Assembly (NCBI RefSeq): GCF_905220995.1
Contig: NZ_CAJNBJ010000021.1
Location: 112,488-176,487, forward strand
Source: Nitrospira defluvii
GTDB lineage: Bacteria > Nitrospirota > Nitrospiria > Nitrospirales > Nitrospiraceae
Direction: 5' to 3'
DNA: 64,000 bases
The notes beneath the pieces are model-generated. The model saw only the letters and a program-made list of their open reading frames with translations. It ran no database searches and was not told where the DNA came from. A program made the position numbers and the translations under genes. The first letter of the stretch is position 1; the number at the start of each line of letters is the position of its first letter. Below, piece after piece: positions 36,763-46,530 of the stretch.

Positions 36763-39516
36763 ATGACCAGTGATGGTCTCCACGGGCTAACGACCGAGAA
36801 GCTGACGCCTCACATTCGCGGACTGAGCCTCTTCGCTGTGATGGCCGCCCTCATAGGCGGCACGTTCCTTCTGGACTGCATGACCCCCCTTGGCGTCCCC
36901 GTGTGGGTCCTCTATATCCTGCCGCTCATCCTGACATCCGGAACGCCCCATCGCTGGAGCTCCCCCTTCGTCGCGGTGACCTGCATGGCGCTGACATTCC
37001 TCGGCTATGTTCTTTCCACTGACATGGCTGAAGTCCCCACCTGGCTTCCGCAAATTAATCGTTCCTTCAGTCTCATCATCTTTCCGCTCATGGCCTACCT
37101 GATTGATCAACAGAAACGGTTGACTCGTGAGGGGCGTAAGTCAGCGGAGATGGCCGCGGAACAGGTGGCCCTTCGAGAACGATCGCAGTTCCTGAAAAAA
37201 ACCGCCGAGGACGTGCAGGACCTCTATGACCGGGCCCCTTGCGGATACCATTCGTTGGACTCCACCGGCCTAATCGTCGCCATGAACCAGACGGAGTTGG
37301 ACTGGTTGGGGTATACGAAGGAAGAACTCATAGGCAAACAGCGATTCACAGATTTAGTCACCCCTGTTGGGGTTGCCCTATTCAAGGAACGATTCCCGCA
37401 ATTTATCAGGGACGGTCATATTGAGGATCTCGAGTTTGAGCTGATTCGGAAAGACGGATCGACCTTCCCCATACTGTTGAGCGCCACGGCCGTGACCGAC
37501 GGGCAGGGGCGGTTTATCTCCAGTCGCTCCACACTCATCGATATGACGGAGCGGAAACGAGCCGAGAAGGCGTTGCGTCAGAGTCATCAGTCGCTCGAAG
37601 CGCTGGTGGCGGAACGCACCACCGCCCTGCTCCAAACCAATCAGCGCCTTGAGCAGGAACTGGTACAAAGCCAGCAGATTCATCGGGCATTGACCGCCAG
37701 TGAAAGCCGGTTCCGTGAACTGGTCGAATCGCTCCCCCTGCCGATCTGGACCTGTCTCCCGGACGGCACCTGTGACTATCTGAGCCCGCAATGGGCGACG
37801 TATACGGGTCGCTCCGCAGAAGAGCCCTTCAGCACCGGATGTCTCCAGCATGTCCACCCCGAAGACCGCCCGACAATTACCGAGCAATGGCGCGATGCCG
37901 TGGCTCGTGTGCAGCCTCTCGATGCTGAACTGCGTTTCAAGCGGGCCGACGGAGTCTACCGCTGGTTCCATGTGCACGCGACACCCATCCGGGACCAGGA
38001 CGGGCACGTACTCAAATGGGTGGGCACCTACACCGACATGCACGATCGGAAACAGGCCCAGGAGCTCCAGGCCAGGCTTGCCGCCATCGTGGAATCATCC
38101 TCCGATGCCGTCATGAGCAAATCACTGGGGGGACGCATTGAGTCCTGGAACAAAAGCGCCGAACTGATGTTCGGCTACTCCGGCGAAGACATCATCGGCC
38201 AGCACATTTCCCGGATCCTGCCGCCCGATCGTCGAGTGGAAGAATCGATTCTTATCGAGCAGGTCAAAGCAGGCATCGGCGTCCAGCAATTCGAAAGCGT
38301 ACGCATCCACAAGGACGGCCACCCCATCCAGGTATCCTTGACCGTGTCTCCCATCATGGATGCGAACGGCCAAGTTGCGGCAGTCTCCACGATCGCGCGT
38401 GATATCACGGAGCGCAAGCGTGCCGAGGACACCTTGACGCAGCAACGTCGGCTCATCGAATTGTCCTACGATCCGATTTTTTCATGGGATACCGAGCGGG
38501 GCATACTGGATTGGAATCGAGGGTGTGAGCAATTGTACGGCTACACTCGAGCAGAGGCAGTCGGACGGAACAGCCATACCCTGCTGAAAAGCAGACCCCC
38601 CTGTCCGCTTGAAGTCATCTATGCCGAGTTGGACGCTACCGGCGCCTGGACCGGCGAGATTCACCATCGCACCAAAGACGGGCGGGAGGTACTGGTGGAG
38701 AGCCGATGGGGATTGATGAAAGCAGGTGGCCGCCGCCTCGTGCTCGAAACCAACCGGGACATCACTGAACGTCGTCAGTCGGAGTTGACGATCCTGAAGA
38801 AGAACAAGGATCTCGAAACCCTTCTCTACGTGACCTCGCACGACTTGAAGGAACCACTGCGCGCCATCGAAAGTTTCTCGGTGCTGATCCAGGAACGCTA
38901 TGCAAACCGGCTGGACGAGAAGGGCCAAGATTTTCTTCGCCGCATCGTCCGGGCCACCCAGCGGCTCGACCAGTTACTGACGGATATTCTGGACCTCTCC
39001 CGCGCCCAGCGGATGGAGCCACCCGTGGAGGAGATCGACGCGAATCACCTGATCCAGGAAGTCTTGCGGAGACTGGAAAGCCGTATCAAAGCCACCGGAG
39101 CCAGGGTCACGGTGCGCTCTCCCTTGCCGCGCCTCCGGGTCAATACGACGTGGGCAGTCCAGGGCCTCTACAACCTGATCGCGAACGCGTTGAAGTTTGT
39201 GGCCCCGGGGGAAGCGCCGGACATCGAGATCGCCCCCCATGTCGAGATCGATCTGGAAGGGGCGGAGTCGGCCGGACTAGTCGTGAGGGACCGTGGCCCC
39301 GGGGTACCTCCCGATCAGCACGAGCGCATCTTTGAGTTGTTCCGGCGAGCGGTGGGACGCGACATCGAAGGAACCGGAGCCGGTCTGGCCATCGTGCGCC
39401 AAGTGGCGGAACGGCATGGCGGGCGCGCCTGGGTCTCCCCACGAGAAGGCGGAGGATCGGAGTTTTTCATCACATTCGGCATCAACCGGCAGGTTGCGAA
39501 AGAGGTAGGACCATGA
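36763..39516 (+). CDS. Membrane multi-PAS sensor histidine kinase
   Basis: 917 aa. About four N-terminal membrane helices (residues ~18-125; LYILPLILTSG between helices), a coiled coil, then four PAS domains (about 145-265, 318-435, 440-560, 565-680), each followed by a PAC-like ITERK/ITERR ending. Kinase core: HisKA with YVTSHDLKEPLRAIESF (phospho-acceptor H693) and HATPase with NALKFV (N box) and RDRGPGVP, GTGAGLAIV. The SHDLKEPLR motif is that of phytochrome-type kinases, which pair with small Rcp1-like receivers such as the next gene. The two genes overlap (ATGA). Ligand or light sensing cannot be decided. Confidence 0.9.
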   Translation: MTSDGLHGLTTEKLTPHIRGLSLFAVMAALIGGTFLLDCMTPLGVPVWVLYILPLILTSGTPHRWSSPFVAVTCMALTFLGYVLSTDMAEVPTWLPQINRSFSLIIFPLMAYLIDQQKRLTREGRKSAEMAAEQVALRERSQFLKKTAEDVQDLYDRAPCGYHSLDSTGLIVAMNQTELDWLGYTKEELIGKQRFTDLVTPVGVALFKERFPQFIRDGHIEDLEFELIRKDGSTFPILLSATAVTDGQGRFISSRSTLIDMTERKRAEKALRQSHQSLEALVAERTTALLQTNQRLEQELVQSQQIHRALTASESRFRELVESLPLPIWTCLPDGTCDYLSPQWATYTGRSAEEPFSTGCLQHVHPEDRPTITEQWRDAVARVQPLDAELRFKRADGVYRWFHVHATPIRDQDGHVLKWVGTYTDMHDRKQAQELQARLAAIVESSSDAVMSKSLGGRIESWNKSAELMFGYSGEDIIGQHISRILPPDRRVEESILIEQVKAGIGVQQFESVRIHKDGHPIQVSLTVSPIMDANGQVAAVSTIARDITERKRAEDTLTQQRRLIELSYDPIFSWDTERGILDWNRGCEQLYGYTRAEAVGRNSHTLLKSRPPCPLEVIYAELDATGAWTGEIHHRTKDGREVLVESRWGLMKAGGRRLVLETNRDITERRQSELTILKKNKDLETLLYVTSHDLKEPLRAIESFSVLIQERYANRLDEKGQDFLRRIVRATQRLDQLLTDILDLSRAQRMEPPVEEIDANHLIQEVLRRLESRIKATGARVTVRSPLPRLRVNTTWAVQGLYNLIANALKFVAPGEAPDIEIAPHVEIDLEGAESAGLVVRDRGPGVPPDQHERIFELFRRAVGRDIEGTGAGLAIVRQVAERHGGRAWVSPREGGGSEFFITFGINRQVAKEVGP

Positions 39517-39953
39517 CGTTGAGACCATTCGACATTCTGATCGCTGAGGACAATGAAGATGACATTCTGCTCATCCGCGAAGCGTTCGAGACCGTGAACA
39601 TGACCAACAGAGTCGCCGTGGTCCGGGATGGGGCCGAGGCGATGGCCTACCTGCGCGGAGAAGGCCCCTTCAGCCAATGTCCGCTTCCCGGCATGGTGCT
39701 GCTGGACATCAATATGCCGAAGAAGACAGGACTCGAAGTGCTGGAAGAAATCAAATCGGACCCCCGGTTTCGCGCGCTCCCCGTCGTCATCCTGACGGTC
39801 AGCGAACGGGAGGAGGACATTGTTCGTTCATTCGAACAAGGCGCCTGTTCGTATATTCGAAAACCAGTCACCTTCACCCGCTTTATCGCCGTCGTCAAAG
39901 AATTCGAACTGTATTGGACGCTGGTCTCGAAAGTGCCCATGCTGAAGAGGTAA
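39513..39953 (+). CDS. Rcp1-like single-domain response regulator
   Basis: 146 aa, receiver domain only: acidic pocket AEDNEDD, phospho-acceptor D65 in VLLDINMPKK, threonine/serine in VVILTVSE and lysine in YIRKPV. There is no DNA-binding or enzymatic output. It overlaps the kinase stop (ATGA), so it is the cognate partner of the upstream kinase. Such small receivers either shuttle phosphate or bind other proteins; the hybrid kinase three bases downstream is a candidate partner. Confidence 0.9.
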   Translation: MTLRPFDILIAEDNEDDILLIREAFETVNMTNRVAVVRDGAEAMAYLRGEGPFSQCPLPGMVLLDINMPKKTGLEVLEEIKSDPRFRALPVVILTVSEREEDIVRSFEQGACSYIRKPVTFTRFIAVVKEFELYWTLVSKVPMLKR

Positions 39954-39956
39954 CAC

Positions 39957-42410
39957 ATGCATGTGTTGCTGATTGAGGACAATGAGGACGATGCGGAACT
40001 GATCCGGACCGCGCTCTGCGAGCAGGCATCCCACGACATCTCGCTGGATTGGGCAGACCGGCTTGAGACGGGCCTCTCCAAGCTGATGGGCGGCCCCGTG
40101 GACGCCGTGCTCGTCGATCTTTCACTGCCGGATAGCCACGGACTTGAAACCCTGGACCGGGTGCGGCCACAGGCCGGCGAAGCGGCGGTCATTGTGCTGA
40201 CCGGTCTCGACAATGAACTCGTCGCTGAAAAATCTCTGCTACGCGGTGCGCAGGATTATCTGGTCAAAGGCAGACTGACCGGTGATGCGCTGAGACGCGC
40301 CATCCGCTATGCCATGGGACGGCACCGGGTCGAGCAAGCCCTGCGGAAGAGCGAAGAACGTTTTCACCTCACCTGCCTGGCGACGCAGGACGGCATTTGG
40401 GATTGGGACATTGCGTCCGGCACGACCTGGTTCAACGAGGCGTATCAGTCCGTCTACGAACCGGCCACGTCACACCTGGAGCGGCATCAAATCCCCTGGG
40501 CCGATCAGGTGCATCAGGAAGACCGTGAGGCGGTCATCGCCAATCTGACGCGCGTCCTCGAGTCGGATCAGCACTTATGGACGGCCGAATATCGGTTTCG
40601 CAGGAACGACGGCACATACGCCTATGTCGTCGACCACGGCTATGTGCTACGCGATCGTGAACACAGACCCCATCGGATGATCGGAGCCAAGACCGACATC
40701 ACCGAACGCCGGCAGGCGGAAACGATGCACGCCGTCCAACTCGCCGTGGGTCTGGCCCTTGAAGAGTCCGTGACGCTGAGTGAAGCCGTACCGCGAATCC
40801 TTCGCGCCATATGCGAACTGCAGGGCTGGACCGTGGGCGCCTTATGGCTCGTGGATCCACAAGATCAGACGCTTCACTGTAACGCGTTGTGGCATCGGGC
40901 CAGTGCCCCCATTGAGGCGTTCGCCAAGAGTTACGAATCCCTCTCGCTGACACAACATATGGGCCTCGCCGGACGCGCGTGGAGGACCGGCACCGCAGTA
41001 TTCTCTCCCGATATTCTCATGGAAGCCGCATCCCCCGCGCGGGAAGCCGCACGGCAGGCCGATCTGCACGGCGCCATCGCCTTCCCGATCTCGACCAGGA
41101 AAAACATCCTTGGCATCATTGAGTGTTTTGTTTCTGAAGTCCTCCGCCCGACACCGGCACGGTTGGAGCGCATCTCCGAATTGGGGGCCATGATCAGCCA
41201 ATTTCTCAACCGGAAAGACCTCGAACGGCAATTGCGACAAGCCCAGAAAATGGAAGCTTTGGGTCGCATGGCGGGCGGCGTCGCACACGACTTCAACAAC
41301 TTGCTGACGATCATCAACAGTTGGGCCGAGTTACTCATGGATGAACCGGGACTTACCTCTCGTGCGCAACGCGGTATGGCCCAAATCAGAGATGCCGGCA
41401 ACAAGGCGACGGGATTGACCAGGCAATTGTTGGCGTTCACGCGCCATCAAATCGTGGAACGTCAACCCCTGAATCTCAATGACCGTGTGAGTGATATTGT
41501 CGAACTCATGAAGCGCGTCATCGGCGAAGACATCCAACTCGTGCTGAAGCTAGACCCGACGCTGGGGCGTATCAAAGCGGATGCGGGGCAGATCGAGCAG
41601 GTGGTGATGAACCTCGTCGTCAATGCGCGAGACGCCATGCCGCACGGAGGACGGCTCGAATTGGAAACCGGGGAAGTGACGGTCACCCACTCCGATCCCT
41701 TCTGGTCCGATCCCTTGATTCCCGGTCCCTATGTGACCCTGGCCGTTCGTGACACCGGCTGCGGGATGAGTGTCGAAACCTTGGGGCATCTCTTCGAACC
41801 GTTTTTCACGACGAAAGAGTTGGGCAAAGGCACCGGACTGGGCCTGTCTACCGTGTACGGCATTGTGCGACAGAGTGGAGGCACTGTGGGCATTACAAGC
41901 GAATTGGGCAAAGGGACCACCTTTACCATCTACCTTCCTCGCATCGCCGAGGACTCCGAGGCACTCCGCCCCCCCGCCACGACGAAGCCGGCGGGTGAAC
42001 GATCCGAGACCATTTTGCTGGTGGAAGACAACGAAATGGTGCGAGGCTTGGCACATACTATCCTCGTCGCCCAGCACTACCACGTGGTGGCGGCACGATC
42101 CGGCGAGGAGGCGTTACGGCTGGTTCGTGATCAAGGGCGACAGATTGCGCTCTTGGTGACCGATATGGTGATGCCGGGCATGGGAGGCGCGCAATTGGCC
42201 AGCGAACTCCAAGCCCTCCAACCCGATCTCAAAGTCATCCTGACATCGGGCTATTCGGAACGGGACGGGGTACTCCTGCAGCACTTCGATGCTCGGATGG
42301 CGTTCTTGCCAAAACCCTACACCCCGGAATCTCTGACAAAGGCCGTGGCCACCGCGCTTGAATCGCCCGCGCAGCAGGAAGCCTGCAGAGATAGCTCTGA
42401 GACACCCTAA
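39957..42410 (+). CDS. Hybrid histidine kinase: REC-PAS-GAF-HisKA-HATPase-REC
   Basis: 817 aa, soluble. N-terminal receiver (phospho-acceptor D54 in VLVDLSLPDS), PAS (about 128-250, DGIWDWDIASG), GAF (about 270-405), HisKA with AGGVAHDFNNLL (H444), HATPase (VVNARDAMP N box, DTGCGM, GTGLGLSTV), and a C-terminal receiver with LLVEDNE and LVTDMVMPG (D736). This is the layout of an input-receiver kinase that can be controlled by another system, here probably the kinase/Rcp1-like pair just upstream. No DNA-binding output is encoded in the cluster. Confidence 0.9.
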   Translation: MHVLLIEDNEDDAELIRTALCEQASHDISLDWADRLETGLSKLMGGPVDAVLVDLSLPDSHGLETLDRVRPQAGEAAVIVLTGLDNELVAEKSLLRGAQDYLVKGRLTGDALRRAIRYAMGRHRVEQALRKSEERFHLTCLATQDGIWDWDIASGTTWFNEAYQSVYEPATSHLERHQIPWADQVHQEDREAVIANLTRVLESDQHLWTAEYRFRRNDGTYAYVVDHGYVLRDREHRPHRMIGAKTDITERRQAETMHAVQLAVGLALEESVTLSEAVPRILRAICELQGWTVGALWLVDPQDQTLHCNALWHRASAPIEAFAKSYESLSLTQHMGLAGRAWRTGTAVFSPDILMEAASPAREAARQADLHGAIAFPISTRKNILGIIECFVSEVLRPTPARLERISELGAMISQFLNRKDLERQLRQAQKMEALGRMAGGVAHDFNNLLTIINSWAELLMDEPGLTSRAQRGMAQIRDAGNKATGLTRQLLAFTRHQIVERQPLNLNDRVSDIVELMKRVIGEDIQLVLKLDPTLGRIKADAGQIEQVVMNLVVNARDAMPHGGRLELETGEVTVTHSDPFWSDPLIPGPYVTLAVRDTGCGMSVETLGHLFEPFFTTKELGKGTGLGLSTVYGIVRQSGGTVGITSELGKGTTFTIYLPRIAEDSEALRPPATTKPAGERSETILLVEDNEMVRGLAHTILVAQHYHVVAARSGEEALRLVRDQGRQIALLVTDMVMPGMGGAQLASELQALQPDLKVILTSGYSERDGVLLQHFDARMAFLPKPYTPESLTKAVATALESPAQQEACRDSSETP

Positions 42411-42466
42411 CCTCCTGTCACATTGTCAGCAGGGAACCGTGATGAGGAGACGGCTGGAGAAACGGG

Positions 42467-43450
42467 CTACCGTGTGTCGCCGCCGACGGCGGCAGGAGTG
42501 ACGTCCGGCTGTGCAGCACCGGCTGGACTTGCTACCATCGGCAGATCGGCGGCGGGATTCTTCGGAAACGGCAGATCAAGCAGCGTGTAGGGATTCACAC
42601 GAGCGCCGTTGACCTTCATGCCCCAATGCAAGTGCGGTCCGGTCGCCCGACCGGTGGCGCCGACTTTTCCGATCACCTGACCGGCCCTGATCAAATCGCC
42701 TTCCTTGACCAGCACGTCCGACAGGTGAAAATACATCGAATACAGTCCAAGGCCATGGTCCACGAAGATGCCGCGGCCTGAAAAAATATGATCGACGACG
42801 AGGCGCACCACCCCGTCGTTGCTGGCCATGACGTCGGTCCCCATCGGAGCACCGATATCTTCCCCGTTGTGCGGATTTCTGGGCTGCCCGTTCATGATGC
42901 GGACGCTGCCGAATATTCCCGTGCGCTTGCCGTGAACCGGTTCAATGAAGCCGGTCTGCCACAATCGCATACCGGACTCTTCTGCCAGCGCCTTGCGCAC
43001 CTGCTCCTGCTCGGCTTTCCAACGGGCCGCAGCCTTCTCATCAAGGTCCACTTTGTCCTTCGGCAGCTTGAGATGCTCCACCGCAAACTTCTCCTTCACA
43101 ACTAACACCTGAAAGGAGAAATGCCGTGTCTGCTCGCCCGATTGCGCATCAATCGTCAATTCATGCGCACCAGGCTCGTCCTGAAGGTCGATGCCGAGCA
43201 ACCCGATATAGCCGGTTCCTCCGACGGCAGGGTTTGGAAACAGTGGCATGGTGCGGCCCAGGAAATGTCCCTTGACGGTCGCGGCATCCTTCAGGTCAGG
43301 AACCGTGATCACCACGACTTGCCCCTGCTTGCCGCTGAACTGCCCATCGCCGCCACGCGGCACCGGCCCTGTGTTCGGAAACAACTCGACCGGGAACACG
43401 CTGGCCAGCAACACGACCGAGATGATCAGGAAGCGATCGAGAAATGACAT
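42467..43450 (-). CDS. M23 (LytM/VanX-type fold) peptidase, exported
   Basis: 327 aa from ATG 43450 (a TTG at 43468 is also in frame). N-terminal signal/anchor (FLIISVVLLASVFPVEL). The C-terminal domain has the intact zinc motifs: HNGEDIGAP (H, D) and HLHWG (HxH), so it should be an active peptidoglycan endopeptidase. A beta-rich N-terminal domain precedes it. It lies 32 bases behind the pafA stop (14 from the TTG), on the same strand, so it may be the last gene of the proteasome unit or use its own promoter. Convergent with the hybrid kinase across 56 bases. Confidence 0.88.
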   Translation of the reverse strand: MSFLDRFLIISVVLLASVFPVELFPNTGPVPRGGDGQFSGKQGQVVVITVPDLKDAATVKGHFLGRTMPLFPNPAVGGTGYIGLLGIDLQDEPGAHELTIDAQSGEQTRHFSFQVLVVKEKFAVEHLKLPKDKVDLDEKAAARWKAEQEQVRKALAEESGMRLWQTGFIEPVHGKRTGIFGSVRIMNGQPRNPHNGEDIGAPMGTDVMASNDGVVRLVVDHIFSGRGIFVDHGLGLYSMYFHLSDVLVKEGDLIRAGQVIGKVGATGRATGPHLHWGMKVNGARVNPYTLLDLPFPKNPAADLPMVASPAGAAQPDVTPAAVGGDTR

Positions 43451-43482
43451 GGCTGTGGCTCGACTCAATTCGTCACGCCGCC

Positions 43483-44859
43483 TTACCGATACATCCGCGC
43501 CCCGGACACCTGCGACAACAATTCCTCAACCCGTCGGTTTACGGCACTGAAGGGGTCCATACAGAGGATGGTTTCCTCCCAGTAGCCGTTCAGCTTCAAA
43601 TAGGTCCAGTCTACCGTATACGAGCGGTTTTTGGCTCGAGCAAACCGGATAAAATCTCCCCGGACTTTGGCCCTCGTGGTCTGCGGCGGCACCGACATGG
43701 CTCGCTGCACGGCTTCTTCCTCGACCACACGAACGGCCATGCCGCGGTTCTCCATCAAATAATACAGCCCGCGGGTGCGTTTGACGTCATGAAACTGCAA
43801 ATCCAGCAGGAAGACCCGGGGGTCGTCCCAACCACAATCCTTCTTCTCAGTATAGGATTGAATCAGATGCTTTTTCATCACCCAATCGACCTCGTGGACC
43901 AGTTGCATCGGGTCCTCTTCCAGTCGATCCAAGACCGACACCCACTTCGTCAGCACATCGTCCAACACTGGATCATGGGCCTGCGCGTCGAGAAACTCCG
44001 TCGCGCGCTTCACGTATACACGCTGGATTTCAATCGCGGTCATCTGTCGGCCGTCATCCAGCTTGACCTTCTTGTTCAGGGTGGGGTCTCGGGAAATCTC
44101 GCGGATGGCCTTCACGGGATCCTCAAGCTCCATGCCGGCCACGGAGAACCCCGCTTCGATCATCGAGAGCACCAAGGTAGCGGTGCCCACTTTCAGGTAG
44201 GTGGCATATTCCGACATATTGGAATCGCCCACGATGATGTGGAGCCGTCGATATTTTTCCGCGTCGGCATGCGGTTCATCCCTGGTATTGATGATGCTCC
44301 GTGAGGAGGTCGTCGAGGACGAGGTCTTCTCGTGGATGTGCTGCGCCCGCTGCGAGATGAAATACTGCGGCTTGCCTGATACTTTCAGCACCTTGCCCGC
44401 GCCGGAGTAGATCTGGCGGGTGACGAAAAAGGGGATGAGTTGCTCGGTCACCTTCCAAAAATCCACATCCCGCCGCATGAGATAGTTTTCATGGCAGCCA
44501 TAGGTGTTTCCGAGTGAGTCGGTGTTGTTCTTGAAGATATAGATCTCGCCAGAGAGGCCCTCTTCACGAAGCCGCTCCTCGGCCGCCGGCAAACAGGCTT
44601 CCAGCAGGCGCTCGCCTGCCTTGTCGTGAATCACCAGATCGAGAATGTTATCGCACTCCGGCGTGGAGTACTCGGGATGGCAGCCGGTATCTTGATAAAA
44701 CCGCGCGCCGTTGACCAGAAACGCGTTGGACGGCCAGCTGTTGGGAATTAGTCCTTCGAAGATATACCCCAGCACTTTCTCCATCGGAAGATAAATCTTC
44801 CCGTTGGGAGAAAAAATCAGGCCATACTCATTCTCCAGGCCGAAAATACGTTGTTGCAT
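43483..44859 (-). CDS. pafA: Pup-protein ligase
   Basis: ATP-dependent ligase that joins the C-terminal glutamate of Pup (or a Pup-like protein) to substrate lysines. 458 aa of the carboxylate-amine ligase fold: N-terminal FGLENEYG (metal/ATP-binding glutamates), NGARFYQDTGCHPEYSTPECD with the catalytic-base position D57, YIFKNNTDSLGNTYGCHENY, INTRDEPHADAEKYRRLH and a C-terminal VDWTYLKLN. The pattern follows Mycobacterium PafA closely. Separated from prcA by 146 bases containing its own promoter. Its close relative Dop lies upstream; it lacks the Dop-specific insertion. Confidence 0.95.
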   Translation of the reverse strand: MQQRIFGLENEYGLIFSPNGKIYLPMEKVLGYIFEGLIPNSWPSNAFLVNGARFYQDTGCHPEYSTPECDNILDLVIHDKAGERLLEACLPAAEERLREEGLSGEIYIFKNNTDSLGNTYGCHENYLMRRDVDFWKVTEQLIPFFVTRQIYSGAGKVLKVSGKPQYFISQRAQHIHEKTSSSTTSSRSIINTRDEPHADAEKYRRLHIIVGDSNMSEYATYLKVGTATLVLSMIEAGFSVAGMELEDPVKAIREISRDPTLNKKVKLDDGRQMTAIEIQRVYVKRATEFLDAQAHDPVLDDVLTKWVSVLDRLEEDPMQLVHEVDWVMKKHLIQSYTEKKDCGWDDPRVFLLDLQFHDVKRTRGLYYLMENRGMAVRVVEEEAVQRAMSVPPQTTRAKVRGDFIRFARAKNRSYTVDWTYLKLNGYWEETILCMDPFSAVNRRVEELLSQVSGARMYR

Positions 44860-44888
44860 GGAACAGCCTCTCGTCCTCAGCTGCTTTC

Positions 44889-44917
44889 AGAATACACCGT
44901 GACGCGTAACGCTTCAA
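44889..44917 (-). promoter_or_regulatory. Candidate promoter of pafA
   Basis: Minus strand: TTGAAG (44917-44912), 17-base spacer, TATTCT (44894-44889); 4/6 matches in each box. Predicted start near 44882, giving a short leader to pafA. Confidence 0.5.
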
Positions 44918-45005
44918 CCGAAGCCCAGATTTCCCTTCGGCATTGCGCAACACTCTGATGTAGAGGCGGGGGACCGCAGGAGGATGGACGTCGCGGGAAG
45001 GGGGC

Positions 45006-45689
45006 TCAGCTGAAGAGTTGGGAGATATCGGCGCTGCTCAAGCGTCTGAACTTTCGCCCCTGGCGGTTTCGGTCGAGCACGGCCACTTCGAGATTCTCTG
45101 AGGGAATCTTCTGCGTGGCGACCTGCTCGAGGGCGGCATGGCAGCGCCGCAGTCCATCCTTCAATGTCGGCGGTTGCGGGCTGGCATGTTCACGCAAATA
45201 TTGCTGCACTGCCTCGGATCGCCCGCCGATCACCGCAAGATTTTTTTCATCCACGATGCTGCCGTCGAACGAGATCCGGAAAATTTCATTGGCCTGGCCG
45301 TTCACACCGACCTGCACGACCAGGATTTCCACTTCCAGCGGTTTCACATCCGTACTGAAGGCCGTTCCCAGACTCTGCGAATAGGCATTGGACAGGGTTC
45401 TGGCACTCACATCTTCGCGGCTGTACATGTAGCCGGTCAGGTCAGCATGACGAATCCCCGCCTTGCGAAGATGTTCGAACTCGCTGTACCGCCCCGCCCC
45501 GGCAAAGGCAATGCGGTCATACACCTCAGACACTTTGTGCAACGAGGCGCTGGGGTTATCCGCCGCGAGCAAAATGCCGTCGACAAATTCCAATGCAATG
45601 ATGGAGCGGCCTTTGGCAATGCCTTTTTTGGCATACTCCGCCTTATCCTGCATCATTTGTTCAGGCGAGACGTAGTACGGCAACGGCAT
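45006..45689 (-). CDS. prcA: Proteasome subunit alpha
   Basis: Structural alpha subunit of the 20S core, forming the outer gated rings. 227 aa; N-terminal YYVSPEQMMQDKAEYAKKGIAKGRS is the alpha-type leader helix H0, followed by the NTN fold without an active-site threonine. Starts 4 bases after the prcB stop. The C-terminus is Arg/Ser-rich and ends LFS. Order prcB-prcA is as in actinobacteria. Confidence 0.95.
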   Translation of the reverse strand: MPLPYYVSPEQMMQDKAEYAKKGIAKGRSIIALEFVDGILLAADNPSASLHKVSEVYDRIAFAGAGRYSEFEHLRKAGIRHADLTGYMYSREDVSARTLSNAYSQSLGTAFSTDVKPLEVEILVVQVGVNGQANEIFRISFDGSIVDEKNLAVIGGRSEAVQQYLREHASPQPPTLKDGLRRCHAALEQVATQKIPSENLEVAVLDRNRQGRKFRRLSSADISQLFS

Positions 45690-45692
45690 CGA

Positions 45693-46517
45693 CTAAGATC
45701 TCCTTCGCTCCGCGAGTATGGTGTCGTACAAGGCACGAACCCGGTCTTCCGGCACATCGACAATGCCGGCGCCGCTCACGATCTTGGCCGTCGGAAAAAT
45801 GCCTCGAACCAAGTCCGGTCCGCCGGTTCCGACATCTTCATCGGCGGCATTGTACAGCGCCAGCAGACCGACTCGAAGCGCCTCGTCTTCCTGCAGACCT
45901 GGTCGGTAATATTCACGCATCGTGTTGCGTGCGTCCTTGCCGCCTGACCCGATGGAATGGTGGTCGGACTCTTCGTACCGACCACCCGTAATGTCGTACT
46001 TGAAGATCCGCCCTTCCTTCCGCTTGAGATCATAGCCGACATAGAGCGGCATCACGACCAGGCCCTGGAACACCATGGGGAGATTGGCCTTCACCATCTG
46101 TCCCAGCTTGTTGGCCTTGCCCTCGCAAGACAGCTGCACGCCTTCCAACTTCTCGTAATGTTCGAGTTCGGTTTGGAAGAGTTTGGCCATCTCGATGCAG
46201 GGGCCGGCGGCTCCCGCAATGGCCATGGCGGAGTAGTCATCGATACGAAAGACCTTTTCAATACGTCGGTCGGCGATTTGGAACCCTTCGGTGGCTCGAC
46301 GATCGCCGGCAATGATCGCTCCGTCTCGATATTTCAATGCCAGCACCGTGGTGCCATGGGGCACCGGCATGCTGCCGGCCCGACTCAAGTCCACGGGATT
46401 CGTCAGTCGCGCCCCGGACAAATCCGCGATCCCGGGACGCAAGTCAGGATGGCACTGCGTGAGAAAGTCAAAAAAACTGGAGCCGTCGTGATGTGGGAGC
46501 GATGAGTGGTGTGTCAT
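45693..46517 (-). CDS. prcB: Proteasome subunit beta (catalytic)
   Basis: Catalytic beta subunit, N-terminal-nucleophile hydrolase. 274 aa with a 55-residue propeptide; the predicted cleavage is at HG/TTVLALKY, leaving T56 as the nucleophile, with GDRRAT and a lysine in the usual position. The propeptide includes SSFFDFLTQ and PDLRPG, echoing the mycobacterial propeptide. The ATG lies only 13 bases after the dop stop, so there is no room for the pup gene that occupies this position in actinobacteria. Confidence 0.95.
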   Translation of the reverse strand: MTHHSSLPHHDGSSFFDFLTQCHPDLRPGIADLSGARLTNPVDLSRAGSMPVPHGTTVLALKYRDGAIIAGDRRATEGFQIADRRIEKVFRIDDYSAMAIAGAAGPCIEMAKLFQTELEHYEKLEGVQLSCEGKANKLGQMVKANLPMVFQGLVVMPLYVGYDLKRKEGRIFKYDITGGRYEESDHHSIGSGGKDARNTMREYYRPGLQEDEALRVGLLALYNAADEDVGTGGPDLVRGIFPTAKIVSGAGIVDVPEDRVRALYDTILAERRRS

Positions 46518-46530
46518 GCAGGTGTCGTCG

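Noticed and set aside
44860..45005. prcA-pafA gap considered for a hidden Pup/UBact gene
   Set aside because: The longest frames are about 10 codons; the gap is explained by a promoter.
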